DNA of 64,000 nucleotides. Source: Paenibacillaceae bacterium. Its GTDB lineage: Bacteria; Bacillota; Bacilli; Paenibacillales; NBRC-103111. Positions 29,037-37,864 of the stretch are shown here, piece by piece. Position 1 is the stretch's first letter. Each line of letters begins with the position of its first letter. Below the pieces are notes generated by a model. It was not told the origin of the DNA and did not search any database. It saw only the letters and a list, made by a program, of their open reading frames with translations. Position numbers and translations under genes: made by a program. The stretch is from assembly GCA_029256185.1 (NCBI GenBank), contig JAQSYI010000027.1:62001-126000 (forward strand), in the 5' to 3' direction.

Positions 29037-30284
29037 CTATTCCTCCAGCCAGGCTGCCGGAATTATTTTGCCCAGCAGATAGTATTTGCGGTCGGGATAC
29101 CACAGGATCGTCCTGCCGTTCCACTGGGTAAAACTGGGGTAAGTGGCGATTTCATTCGTACCCTTGGGACCTGTGGGCTGACCGCCGTTATCCAGGAACA
29201 GCTTGGGCGGACTGAACCATAGGGGCTGTTCGGCTCCCTCCACATAGCGGGCGATGCTCAAATAAGCCGGATGCCGGTTGTATAGCGCATCCTCCGGTCC
29301 ATAAGGGCCCACATGCCCGTCATTGTTGTGAAACACCAGCACATAGCGCCCGTCATCCAGCGGATAAAGAGGGCAGGAGGCGATGGGCTGCAGCACAGGC
29401 TCTCCTCCGTCCCGGTAACGGAGCATCTTGGTCGCGCTCCAGGTAGCGCCGTCATCAGCGGATATTGAATACCATATTTTCCCGGTAAATGTGCGCATCA
29501 CACAGAACAGCCTGCCGTCGGGAAGCAGCACAAGGGAGGGCTCCTGGGCTACAGACAGGCCGGAGTGCCCCGGGTAGGCGACTGCAAGCCCTTCCCCTTG
29601 CTCCGGCAGCCAGGTGACAGCAAGCCGCTGCGGATCAGGGGCTTCGTCGATATTGTCGAAGCGGATGAACAGACAGCGGGAGTCCTTGCTGTACCAGCAT
29701 GCCGGAGGCGGAGGCGACACGGCGGGGCTGCTCCACTGGGTACAGCCGGCGATGGGACGGTTGCGGCTGTCCCGGATGGGCTTCTGCCAGACGATCCAGT
29801 TCCGCGGCATTTGGGGATCAGGATGGTCAAAGCGGTTGCGGGGAATGGGAATATCCTCCCCTTGAGTCCATGTCCATCCATCGTCGTCGGAGTAGAGCAC
29901 ACCCATGGCGCCGCAGGTTTGTTTGTCCAGATCGTATATGCCCACATCCTTGGTATAGAAAACATATATCCTGCCCTGACGGGACACCACCGGGAAGCCC
30001 CAGCTGGCCTGACCGCCCCGCTGTCCGCGGGGGGGACCCGCTATAACCCGGGGCTCGGACCAGTCCAATTGGTCCCGGCTGCGGGCAAGCACCAGGTGGT
30101 TGTCCCCGAAGCCCTCCACCGAGCTCTGGGTCCACAGGGCCAGCCAGTCTCCACAGAGAGCCTGGAAGACGAGAAAATGCTCGTTATCCCCGGTGTATTC
30201 ATCCTCCGGAGGGATATATACGGTGATATCCGGCCGGCTTTTCATCCACTCTTCACTGGAAACCGGCGTTTGCTTGCTGCTCAT
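29037..30284 (-). CDS. Sialidase-like BNR-repeat protein
   Basis: A 415-aa six-bladed beta-propeller candidate. Asp-box-like repeats are visible (YSDDDGWTWTQ, SADDGATWSATK, SRDQLDWSEPR), along with LALWTQSSVEGFGDNHLVLARS. This fits the BNR/exo-alpha-sialidase-like superfamily rather than a proven GH33 sialidase, because the arginine triad and FRIP motif are not evident. No signal peptide, so cytoplasmic. GAGGAG lies about 9 nt before the ATG. It is the first gene of locus A and lies 276 bp upstream of the second BNR protein; together they suggest processing of imported glycan fragments. Confidence 0.7.
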   Translation of the reverse strand: MSSKQTPVSSEEWMKSRPDITVYIPPEDEYTGDNEHFLVFQALCGDWLALWTQSSVEGFGDNHLVLARSRDQLDWSEPRVIAGPPRGQRGGQASWGFPVVSRQGRIYVFYTKDVGIYDLDKQTCGAMGVLYSDDDGWTWTQGEDIPIPRNRFDHPDPQMPRNWIVWQKPIRDSRNRPIAGCTQWSSPAVSPPPPACWYSKDSRCLFIRFDNIDEAPDPQRLAVTWLPEQGEGLAVAYPGHSGLSVAQEPSLVLLPDGRLFCVMRTFTGKIWYSISADDGATWSATKMLRYRDGGEPVLQPIASCPLYPLDDGRYVLVFHNNDGHVGPYGPEDALYNRHPAYLSIARYVEGAEQPLWFSPPKLFLDNGGQPTGPKGTNEIATYPSFTQWNGRTILWYPDRKYYLLGKIIPAAWLEE

Positions 30285-30668
30285 GCTTGATTCTCCTCTC
30301 GCGTTGTCATCGCTCAGCGGTTCAGCGGCTCATATCTGTTGGGCCGGACATGGACTTGTCAGGCTGCAAGTCCTTGGTCTCCTCCTCAGCCTCTCGCCTC
30401 CCGCTTGCTTGTATCGGGCGAGCATACGGGCGAAGATGGAGGGAATGTCCACATCCGGCTGCCCGGCTGCAGCTGCGGGATGCACATCCTCTGTTGTTGG
30501 TGTCAGTGTGACGATTAATGTGAAGCAATTTCACCGCTATCATACCGTCGGAAGCCTGCAAAGAAAAAGTGTACAATTCTCATTTAAGTGTAGGATTGAG
30601 TGTAATCGGAACAAATAGATGCATAATTGGCTTCGGTAACGGAGATTAGCTGTAAGATGCTGGGTGCC
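30285..30668. other. Intergenic region upstream of locus A
   Basis: It probably holds the promoter of the locus A operon. ORFs over it have no coding signal. No operator was recognised. Confidence 0.4.
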
Positions 30669-30830
30669 TAGGGCGTGTTTGCAAACTTCGAGGGGAGCAG
30701 ATAGTGAATTTTCGTTCCAGGCAAGGCACTTTTGTGAAGGCATACCGGAGGGGACATTAAGCAAAAGTAACGAAGCAAACGGCGAAAAGGCGCTGAGAAT
30801 GCCCTCAAACGGGTTTGCTAACACGGCCTA
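30669..30830. mobile_element. MITE-like element, copy 1
   Basis: A 162-bp element with imperfect terminal inverted repeats TAGGGCGTGTTTGCAAAC / GTTTGCTAACACGGCCTA and TA (or CTAG) at both borders. The interior matches copy 2 in blocks (GAGGGGAGCAGAT, AAAGTAACGA, ATGCCCTCAA). There is no transposase; minus-strand ORFs across it are translation artefacts. Confidence 0.75.
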
Positions 30831-31202
30831 GGATTTATGTAGAGTGGAGATCCATGCTGAGGTGCATGTCTGCTTTTCCCGGGAACTGCGGCGCATTGGG
30901 GACAGACGGTTCATGTTGAGGTGCTTATCTGCAGCCTATCTTGAGGTGCAAAGACAAATAGAACCTGGGGGCGGATGCCATCAGGTTCCTAAGGATCTTC
31001 GAAGGGTTGAGAAGCGGGTAACTTAGTGGTCGTTTTTTCCTATACTTCTCCAGTATGGACACCGCCACAGGCGCTCCAGAACTAGTACATCATGTTGAAA
31101 ATCGGTCCCTACAGGAGAAGAACCCGGAAGGGCTAAAACACAGTGAGCACAAAAGGGAACCGACTCCTATGGGAGTAGTTTGGCGAAGAAGAGTCATCGC
31201 TT
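30831..31202. repeat. Spacer between the two MITE-like elements, with an isolated minisatellite fragment
   Basis: Contains short repeats of GAGGTGCNTNTCTGC (30857 and 30917 regions). At about 31058-31084 (CGCCACAGGCGCTCCAGAAC) it has a fragment resembling the 52-bp tandem unit found 430 bp further on. No gene was seen. Confidence 0.5.
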
Positions 31203-31371
31203 TAGGGCGTGTCTGAACCTCTGAGGGGAGCAGATAATACCCAAATTATCGGTTCTGGCCAGGCCCTTTCGGGCAGGCGTACCGGGGACCCCGGGCCAAG
31301 CGAAAGTAACGATAGCTCGGGGTGAAAAAGCGGTGAAAGATGCCCTCAAGCGGGTGTTCAGACACGCCCTA
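31203..31371. mobile_element. MITE-like element, copy 2
   Basis: 169 bp, with terminal inverted repeats TAGGGCGTGTCTGAAC / TGTTCAGACACGCCCTA, a better match to each other than in copy 1. Same internal blocks and orientation as copy 1. Confidence 0.8.
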
Positions 31372-31374
31372 GGC

Positions 31375-31456
31375 TGCAACGGACCTGAGCGCCCTTATTC
31401 GGTCAAAAACCGGGGGTTTGGAATTGTAACGGACTTGGTCTCTCAGGTCCGTTGCA
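31375..31456. repeat. 15-bp perfect inverted repeat enclosing about 50 bp
   Basis: TGCAACGGACCTGAG ... CTCAGGTCCGTTGCA, directly adjoining MITE copy 2. Another half-like sequence (GTAACGGACTTGG) lies inside. It may be a folded intergenic repeat or the ends of a small element. Confidence 0.7.
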
Positions 31457-31508
31457 AGCCGGGAAGGCCCGGCCTCAAGAATGAGGAACGAATTTACAAG
31501 ACGTTGTA

Positions 31509-31768
31509 CTAGCAATTTGCTAGCTGTTGGCCGATGCACGCTGCTGCAGGCGCTCCAGAGCTAGCAATTTGCTCGCTGTTGGCCGATGCACGCCGCTGCA
31601 GGCGCTTCAGAGCTAGCAATTTGCTAGCTGTTGGCCGATGCACGCCGCCGCAGGCGCTTCAGAGCTAGCAATTTGCTCGCTGTTGGCCGACGCACGCCAC
31701 TGCAGGCGCTCCAGAGCTAGCAATTTGCTCGCTGTTGGCCGATGCACGCCGCCTCAGGTGCTCCTCGC
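31509..31768. repeat. 52-bp tandem repeat (minisatellite), five units
   Basis: CTAGCAATTTGCT begins units at 31509, 31561, 31613, 31665 and 31717, an exact 52-bp period. In two units the start forms the perfect palindrome GCTAGCAATTTGCTAGC; in others one base differs (GCTCGC). The rest of the unit reads GTTGGCCGATGCACGCCGCT and a GCAGGCGCT block. The array is non-coding, just after the stop of the AraC-type regulator gene. Confidence 0.92.
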
Positions 31769-31839
31769 TGTTGGCAGCGAGCCGAAATGTGTTGCGCGCC
31801 TGCTTGTCGCGTATTGCCCTCTTTATCCCGCCCCGATGA

Positions 31840-34353
31840 TTATAGCTCATCCAGACTCTTCTTGCGGGCATACTCCCGCGGTGTGGCGCCGTACCTTTTT
31901 TTGAACAGCTTAAAAAAGTAGCTCTTGTTCTCGATGCCTACGTCCAGCATAATCTCCTCCACCTTCAGGCTGGAATGCTCCAAGAGTTCCGCCGCCTTGG
32001 TCATCCGCATTTCGGTTAAGTAATCATTGATGGAGATATCAGCCACCTCGCGGAATATTTTGCCGGCATAGGTGGAGGACAGCTTCAGCATGGAGGCAAT
32101 CTGCTGCTGGTACAGCCCGCTGTCATGATAATTGTGGCGGATAATCTCTTTAACCGCCTCCGTCAGAATCACATGCTTCTCATTCTTGTCCACCGTGCTT
32201 GCCTGGGATGCCTGACCGATAGCCTGATACAGCGCCTGACCGGACTCCTCCAGCGTCTCGCAATCCATGATGCGCTGCGCCAGACTGTCCACTTGAAGTC
32301 CCGACGAGCCGAGCCGGGTACGGTCCAACTCATCCAGTGTAGATAATACCAGATAAATCCAATGCATCAGGTACAGCTTGATGGAGTTATAGTTATACCG
32401 CTTCAGCTTCTGCACAACCTCATCTATGGTCTTCCCCACCGTCTCCAGATCACGGCGCTTGATATCCTCCACAAACTTCTTCTCTGGAAGAATGGAGTAA
32501 TCCAATTCCTTCAGCTGATCCATAGCCGCAACGGTCTCTTCGAAGAGAACGGCCCCATAGCCTTGGACGAAGCGGTACATCCCGTAGCGCAGCGCCTCCT
32601 CATACAGTCCGGCAATGTCTGTGCGCCGGGAGGAGGGATTGCTTACGGATACGGAGAAGGTAATCTTGTAATGCTGCCGGATAAACTGCTGGGCATTGGC
32701 GATGGCCTGTTGAAGGACGGCATGGTCCATGGAGCGGGAGGAACCGGCAAGGCGCGCATCAGCAAGGTCCATATGAGCGTGATGGGCAGCTTCCGCATTG
32801 TCAGTATGAGCGTAATGGGCAGCGGCATGATCTGCATCCGTATGCGCATCGTTGGCACGGGCTGCTGCCGGATGGGCATCATGTGCATCTGTGCCGCCTG
32901 CTTCGTCAGCCTTCCCGCGCAGCATGCTCACCAGAAGTACCAGTTGCCCGTTCTTCAAGTCCACGGAGGCGCAAGCATAATCCCGGGCAAGGCATTCGGT
33001 CAACACATTGGCTGCGGCAAAACCGTACAGCTCCTTCTGCCGTTCGCTGAAACGGGCGGACCGCCCGGCGAACCGGTCCAGATGAACCACACATACACAG
33101 AAACTGTTGCTTCCGGATAAATCCAGTTGAACCGCTTCCTCTGCCTTTTTCCATTCTTCCTCACTCATGGTTCTGCTCTCAGCCAGCATACTGCGCAAGT
33201 AGAAGCTCATCATCACCCGATTATTGGAATGGGCCTTATCCCGGAATTGCTCAATCTGGCGGACATGGCTCTGAAAGATCCGGGACAACAGGTCCAGCTC
33301 ATCCTGCTGGTCCTGCTCCAGTTCATCCTCCGGGATACGGGACACTACATCCTTGACGAACCGGCCGAAGGGCATATAGATGGTGCCGGAGACCATATAA
33401 GACGAGAATAAGACCACCAGCAGGAAAATCAGGGTCAAAACAACGATGTTCACCTTCAACTGGTGCTGAAACCGGGAAAACTGATGGTCATCCTGCATCA
33501 TCAGAATGGACCAGTCCGCGTTCTCCACCCGGATAAAGGCCGTCAGATATTCCCGGCCTCCCTGTTCCATCTTCATGAAATCGAAGCTGGCTTCTCCCGG
33601 GTTGGATTCCCAAAATCGGGAAAGCGTCTCCCGGGTTGCCTGTCCGCTCCCGACCGCCGGCCCTGTCCCGAAGAGCACCGAGCCTTCCTTGTCAATAATC
33701 GAGATGTAATCCGCTCCTGTCCCGTCGTTGTGGGTCAGGCTTCGTATGTGATCGGCCAGCCATTGGGTCCTGATATTGATAATGACCGCCCCGTCAGGCT
33801 TGCCGCTGGAGTTGACGGATTCGAATACGGCGAAGGACAGCAGGTCCTCCCGTTGACCGTATGTACTCTCAATGGATAGGGGAATAAACTTCATCTTTTG
33901 CAGACCTGCGCTGGAGTTCAACAGCAGCTTCAAATTATGGTCCACATTGGAAAGGCTCTGGTATGTGGAGTAGAAGGTATCCAGCGTGCCGTTATAAATA
34001 TTGACGGAATGGATGAACGAGTAGGCGCCGATGCTTTTCTCCACGATCCCCATCTTGGTGATCAGATCATAGACAGCCCCCTCTGACTGGGCGAACATCA
34101 GGGATTGGGACTCATTGCTGTAATAAAGGGAGGCGCCCATGTTGCGGATCACATCATGCATATTATCGATGCTGATCTTCAATTGCCCCAATATCTTCTC
34201 ATTATTGACGGCTTCCTTCTTCAATACCGCATCTTCCATGTTGATATACAGCCCCGCTGAAAAGACGATGATCAACACCATAGTAGCCAGCATGACCCAT
34301 AAATAAATGCGGCGCAAATATTTCTTGTGAATGTTCCGGGCAAGTCCTCCCAT
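31840..34353 (-). CDS. Membrane-anchored AraC-family regulator with extracytoplasmic sensor
   Basis: An 837-aa one-protein sensor-regulator. TM1 is at about residues 16-36 and TM2 at about 300-325 (VVLTLIFLLVVLFSSYMVSG), enclosing an about 265-residue extracellular Cache-like domain. A HAMP-like linker follows. The C-terminal about 100 residues are an AraC HTH pair (YQQQIASMLKLSSTYAGKIF and VEEIMLDVGIENKSYFFKLF). It would sense an extracellular cue and switch nearby glycan genes. Odd feature: at about residues 480-540 the cytoplasmic part carries a low-complexity Ala/His/Asp insert (ANDAHTDADHAAAHYAHTD) inside an otherwise normal YesN-like helical region. GGGGAG lies about 9 nt before the ATG. 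It is 38 bp downstream of the GH2 gene on the same strand. Confidence 0.88.
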   Translation of the reverse strand: MGGLARNIHKKYLRRIYLWVMLATMVLIIVFSAGLYINMEDAVLKKEAVNNEKILGQLKISIDNMHDVIRNMGASLYYSNESQSLMFAQSEGAVYDLITKMGIVEKSIGAYSFIHSVNIYNGTLDTFYSTYQSLSNVDHNLKLLLNSSAGLQKMKFIPLSIESTYGQREDLLSFAVFESVNSSGKPDGAVIINIRTQWLADHIRSLTHNDGTGADYISIIDKEGSVLFGTGPAVGSGQATRETLSRFWESNPGEASFDFMKMEQGGREYLTAFIRVENADWSILMMQDDHQFSRFQHQLKVNIVVLTLIFLLVVLFSSYMVSGTIYMPFGRFVKDVVSRIPEDELEQDQQDELDLLSRIFQSHVRQIEQFRDKAHSNNRVMMSFYLRSMLAESRTMSEEEWKKAEEAVQLDLSGSNSFCVCVVHLDRFAGRSARFSERQKELYGFAAANVLTECLARDYACASVDLKNGQLVLLVSMLRGKADEAGGTDAHDAHPAAARANDAHTDADHAAAHYAHTDNAEAAHHAHMDLADARLAGSSRSMDHAVLQQAIANAQQFIRQHYKITFSVSVSNPSSRRTDIAGLYEEALRYGMYRFVQGYGAVLFEETVAAMDQLKELDYSILPEKKFVEDIKRRDLETVGKTIDEVVQKLKRYNYNSIKLYLMHWIYLVLSTLDELDRTRLGSSGLQVDSLAQRIMDCETLEESGQALYQAIGQASQASTVDKNEKHVILTEAVKEIIRHNYHDSGLYQQQIASMLKLSSTYAGKIFREVADISINDYLTEMRMTKAAELLEHSSLKVEEIMLDVGIENKSYFFKLFKKRYGATPREYARKKSLDEL

Positions 34354-34391
34354 ACGCCAAATCTCCCCTTATTATCAGCAAATACATGTTG

Positions 34392-36767
34392 TCATTTCAG
34401 CTGCAGTACCGCTTCCGCCCCGGCAAGCCCGGGACTTGCCGCTTGCAGCCGCAGTATTCCCTGCCCGCCGCTGCTCTGGACCAAAACAAGGCACCATCCG
34501 TGGAATGTCCGCCTGCGGTTGGCCTTGTCCGGCTCATGGCTGCTGGGGTTGCCGTTGCCTACGCCCAGTATCCGTCCGGGGCCCGTCACCGAAAATAGAA
34601 TGTCATTATCCGCATAAGGAACCACCCGGCCGTGCTGATCCGTAACGGCGACCCTCACCGCAACAGTATCTGCGCCGTCTGCGTTTATAGCAGTACGGTG
34701 GGGATACAACTCAATGCGGCAAGGAGTTTCTGTAGTGAACACTGTTGTCTCTGCGCATACCAGCCCGTTCCGCCGGCCAACCGCCCGCAGCTCTCCCGGC
34801 ACATATACAACCGGCCATTGCAGTTCGCCTGGCCCTTCCGTCTGCTGTACTCCCAGACTGACCCCGTTTACGAACAGCTCCACCGCATCCAGATTGGTAT
34901 ACGCGCGCACATCGATGAGTTCCCCCTCCCGGCCCTGCCAGTTCCAGTGGGGAAACAGATGAAGCACCGGCTCTCCGGTCCACGCCGCCTTGATATAATA
35001 ATAGATATCCTTCGGGAAGCCGCAGGTATCCATGATCCCGAAGTGGGAGTTGATGCAGGGCCACAGATACGGAGTAGGCTCTCCGCGGTAATCGAAGCCG
35101 GTCCACAGGAATACTCCCGTGAGAAAAGGATGCTGCATCACGTCATTCCAAGCCTTCTCTGGACTGCAGCTCCATGAGGGAAGATTGGTGCCATAGGCAG
35201 AGCAATAGCCCCGCTCGGGGTCATCGGCGTACTCGCCTCTGGTAGTGGTGAAGCTGGCGCTCTCCGTACCAATAACCAGCCGGCCGGGATGATCCTCGCG
35301 GTCACGGATATCCTGAGCATCGCGCTGACCATAATTGTACCCTACTATGTCAATCACGTCACTGTATCCGCCTTCATTCCAGCCGTGATTCATAGCCGCC
35401 ACAACCTGGCGGGCGGGATCAATCCTGTGCGCCGTATCCGCCATGGTCTTGAGAATTCTCGCTCCCGTTACGGTCCCCTCCAGCACCTCTTCATTCTCCA
35501 TACACCACATAATGACAGAAGGGTGATTGCCATCCCGCCGGATCAACTCCTTGAGTTGGGATAACCCCGTGGAACTGGAGTCCAGCTTCCGGTTCTCATC
35601 GATGACAAGCATCCCCAACCGGTCGCACAGATCAAGCAGCTCCGGCGCTGCCGGATGATGGGCGCTGCGGTAGGCGTTGCTGCCCATCTCCTTCAGCAGT
35701 CTGAGCTTGTAGTCGATCAGGCTGTCGGGGAGGGCCACCCCCACTCCGGCAAAATCCTGGTGATTGCATGTTCCCTTGATAGGAGTGGGAATTCCGTTCA
35801 GAATGAACCCCTGCTCCGCGTCAAAGGAAATGCTGCGGATGCCGAACATGACCTGGCAGCTGTCTGCGATTGCCTCTCCATGCCAGATTGTCACCAATAC
35901 GCTGTACAAATCCGGTTGCTCCGGGGACCACAGCCGGGGATGCTCCACCGTCAGCTGCTGCTCCAGTTGGGTACCGGCATACCATGGAGCAAGTGCAACA
36001 AGGGAGGAAGAGGCCACCAGCCGCTTATCCTGGTCATAGACCGCCGTATGCAGGCGGATATTGGCATCCGTTGTGTGCTCATTGCTTACTTCCGTCTTGA
36101 CGGTTACAAGAGCGTAATCCGGGGTAATCTCCGGCGTGGCTACTTGAATCCCATGCTCGGCAATATGCAGCCGCTCCGTATATTCCAGCCAGACATGACG
36201 GTAGATGCCGCAGCCTTCATACCACCAGCCTTCATGGTCGGTTGTGTCCACCTTGACCGTTATAACATTCTCCCCTTCATCCCCGTAACGGAGAACATCG
36301 GTCAGATCACAGGCAAATCCCAGATAACCTCCCCGATGCTCGATGAGCAGATGCCCGTTCACCCAAACCGTGCTTGAGCCGGTAATGCCGTCGAAGCGGA
36401 TGCTCCATTTTTTGCCCAGCCCTTGTGCCGGGACGGTGAACAGCTTGCGGTAGAAGCCTGTTCCGCTTGGTAAATATCCATGGCTGCCGGGACGCGCCCC
36501 GATATCGTCGCTTGCCACATATTGCTGCTCCACACACCAGTCATGGGGAAGCTGGACCGGCTTCCATGCCAATTCCCGGGAATCCATCCCTCTGTCCGTA
36601 TAGGCAATCTTCAGCCAGTCTCCGTCATCTATGTCCTCCGGGCATCCGGTATCCGTTATGCCTCCGGTCATGCCCGCCTTGACCGCATAGGGTACGGTTA
36701 TCTTCTCCTGAACAAACATCCAGCCGTCTTCAAATAAAATTTTGCCGCGCGGTTGCTTCATTTCCAC
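34392..36767 (-). CDS. Glycoside hydrolase family 2 protein (beta-galactosidase-like)
   Basis: A 791-aa protein with the GH2 layout: sugar-binding jelly roll (about residues 60-180), Ig-like domain (about 190-290), TIM barrel (about 295-590) and C-terminal beta domains. The acid/base Glu is probably in MWCMENEE and the nucleophile Glu in VIGTESAS. The family signature NRKLDSSS... sits after LVIDEN. No signal peptide, so it is cytoplasmic and acts on imported glycosides, with beta-galactosidase, beta-mannosidase and beta-glucuronidase all possible. The GTG start at 36767 has AAGGAG 8 nt upstream. It is divergent from the cupin-AraC regulator across 113 bp, which probably contains its operator. 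Confidence 0.87.
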   Translation of the reverse strand: MEMKQPRGKILFEDGWMFVQEKITVPYAVKAGMTGGITDTGCPEDIDDGDWLKIAYTDRGMDSRELAWKPVQLPHDWCVEQQYVASDDIGARPGSHGYLPSGTGFYRKLFTVPAQGLGKKWSIRFDGITGSSTVWVNGHLLIEHRGGYLGFACDLTDVLRYGDEGENVITVKVDTTDHEGWWYEGCGIYRHVWLEYTERLHIAEHGIQVATPEITPDYALVTVKTEVSNEHTTDANIRLHTAVYDQDKRLVASSSLVALAPWYAGTQLEQQLTVEHPRLWSPEQPDLYSVLVTIWHGEAIADSCQVMFGIRSISFDAEQGFILNGIPTPIKGTCNHQDFAGVGVALPDSLIDYKLRLLKEMGSNAYRSAHHPAAPELLDLCDRLGMLVIDENRKLDSSSTGLSQLKELIRRDGNHPSVIMWCMENEEVLEGTVTGARILKTMADTAHRIDPARQVVAAMNHGWNEGGYSDVIDIVGYNYGQRDAQDIRDREDHPGRLVIGTESASFTTTRGEYADDPERGYCSAYGTNLPSWSCSPEKAWNDVMQHPFLTGVFLWTGFDYRGEPTPYLWPCINSHFGIMDTCGFPKDIYYYIKAAWTGEPVLHLFPHWNWQGREGELIDVRAYTNLDAVELFVNGVSLGVQQTEGPGELQWPVVYVPGELRAVGRRNGLVCAETTVFTTETPCRIELYPHRTAINADGADTVAVRVAVTDQHGRVVPYADNDILFSVTGPGRILGVGNGNPSSHEPDKANRRRTFHGWCLVLVQSSGGQGILRLQAASPGLAGAEAVLQLK

Positions 36768-36880
36768 CTTGTATGCTCCTTTTCTATAATCGTATACTCT
36801 TATTGTAAGAACAGAGCGGCGGCAATGGTTAATATAGAAGCATGATTTGATAACACGAAATGAACATTTGGAGGAATACT

Positions 36881-37837
36881 ATGCAACTGCCCTTCCGGCT
36901 CTCCCTGACCAGCCAACTGACGCCCCTGCCCCTTCAGTTGTACAGCGCAGGGGCTCATGAGCAATCTTACCAGTCACGTGCCAACGGGTATCCCGCCATG
37001 CAAATCTTTATTACATTCGCCGGGAGCGGACGCTTCGATTTCATGAACAGGCCGTTAAGAGGGCATCAGGCTGCAGATGGCGGCGTGACAGCCGGCAGGA
37101 TTGCACCGGCTATGAACGGGCGCGTGGATAAAATGCGGACGGAGCAGAAGACCGTAGTGCTCAGAGCCAATGAGGCCATGCTCGTACCGGCAGGGCGGGC
37201 CCACCAGTATGCCGCGGCAACCGGGGAATCCTGGGAAGTGGGTTATCTGGGGATCAGCGGGGGAGCGGTTCATGTTATTGCGGAAAATTGCGGACTGCCC
37301 TTGGAGACGCCCCTCCAGCTTCGCGACGGAAGCTTGCTGGAGCAGCCGTTGCGCGATATATGGGAGATAGCGGATGGGGCCAAGCCCGCCCAACTGGGAC
37401 AAGCTTCGCGGTTGCTCTATGATTTTCTGCTGCTGCTCGCAGAGAGCAGGGTGTCCGCCGAGGTGATGCCCCAACGGGCAAGCCAGCATCTGAGCGAGCC
37501 CCTGCAGCGGGCCACGGTATTGATGCATGAGCACTTCTGCGAGCCGCTCTTGATCTCCAACCTGGCGGCGGCTGTGGGTTATTCCGTCCAGCATTTCCAG
37601 CGGCTGTTCCGCCAGGCTTACGGCCTCCCGCCCCATGCCTACCTGAAGCGGCTCCGCATGCAGCAGGCCGCCCTCTGGATGGAGAAGCAGCCGGAGTTGC
37701 CTGTCTCCGAATTGGCCGGGCGCTTCAACTGGGAGCCGCACTACTTCATCCGCGTCTTCAGGAGCGTCTACCGTATGACACCAGGAGAGTACAAGCAGAA
37801 GCTGGTTTATAAAACAAGCACGCCGAAGAAGACATGA
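36881..37837 (+). CDS. AraC-family transcriptional regulator with cupin sensor
   Basis: A 318-aa cytoplasmic regulator. The N-terminal half is an AraC-type cupin arm (FITFAGSGRFDF, VLRANEAMLVPAGRAHQYAA) that binds a sugar. The C-terminal about 100 residues are the HTH pair (ISNLAAAVGYSVQHFQRLFRQ and VSELAGRFNWEPHYFIRVF). GGAGG lies 6 nt before the ATG at 36881, so this start is chosen over 36860. Divergent placement next to the GH2 gene suggests it controls GH2 and itself. It is convergent with the metallophosphoesterase gene, only 27 bp apart. Confidence 0.9.
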   Translation: MQLPFRLSLTSQLTPLPLQLYSAGAHEQSYQSRANGYPAMQIFITFAGSGRFDFMNRPLRGHQAADGGVTAGRIAPAMNGRVDKMRTEQKTVVLRANEAMLVPAGRAHQYAAATGESWEVGYLGISGGAVHVIAENCGLPLETPLQLRDGSLLEQPLRDIWEIADGAKPAQLGQASRLLYDFLLLLAESRVSAEVMPQRASQHLSEPLQRATVLMHEHFCEPLLISNLAAAVGYSVQHFQRLFRQAYGLPPHAYLKRLRMQQAALWMEKQPELPVSELAGRFNWEPHYFIRVFRSVYRMTPGEYKQKLVYKTSTPKKT

Positions 37838-37864
37838 CCGCCCTGCTGCATCTCTCCTCCTCAT

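Noticed and set aside
31194-31379. 61-aa ORF over MITE copy 2 (and 30540-30824 over copy 1)
   Set aside because: Both ORFs follow the element sequence and have no start signals; they are artefacts of the repeat.
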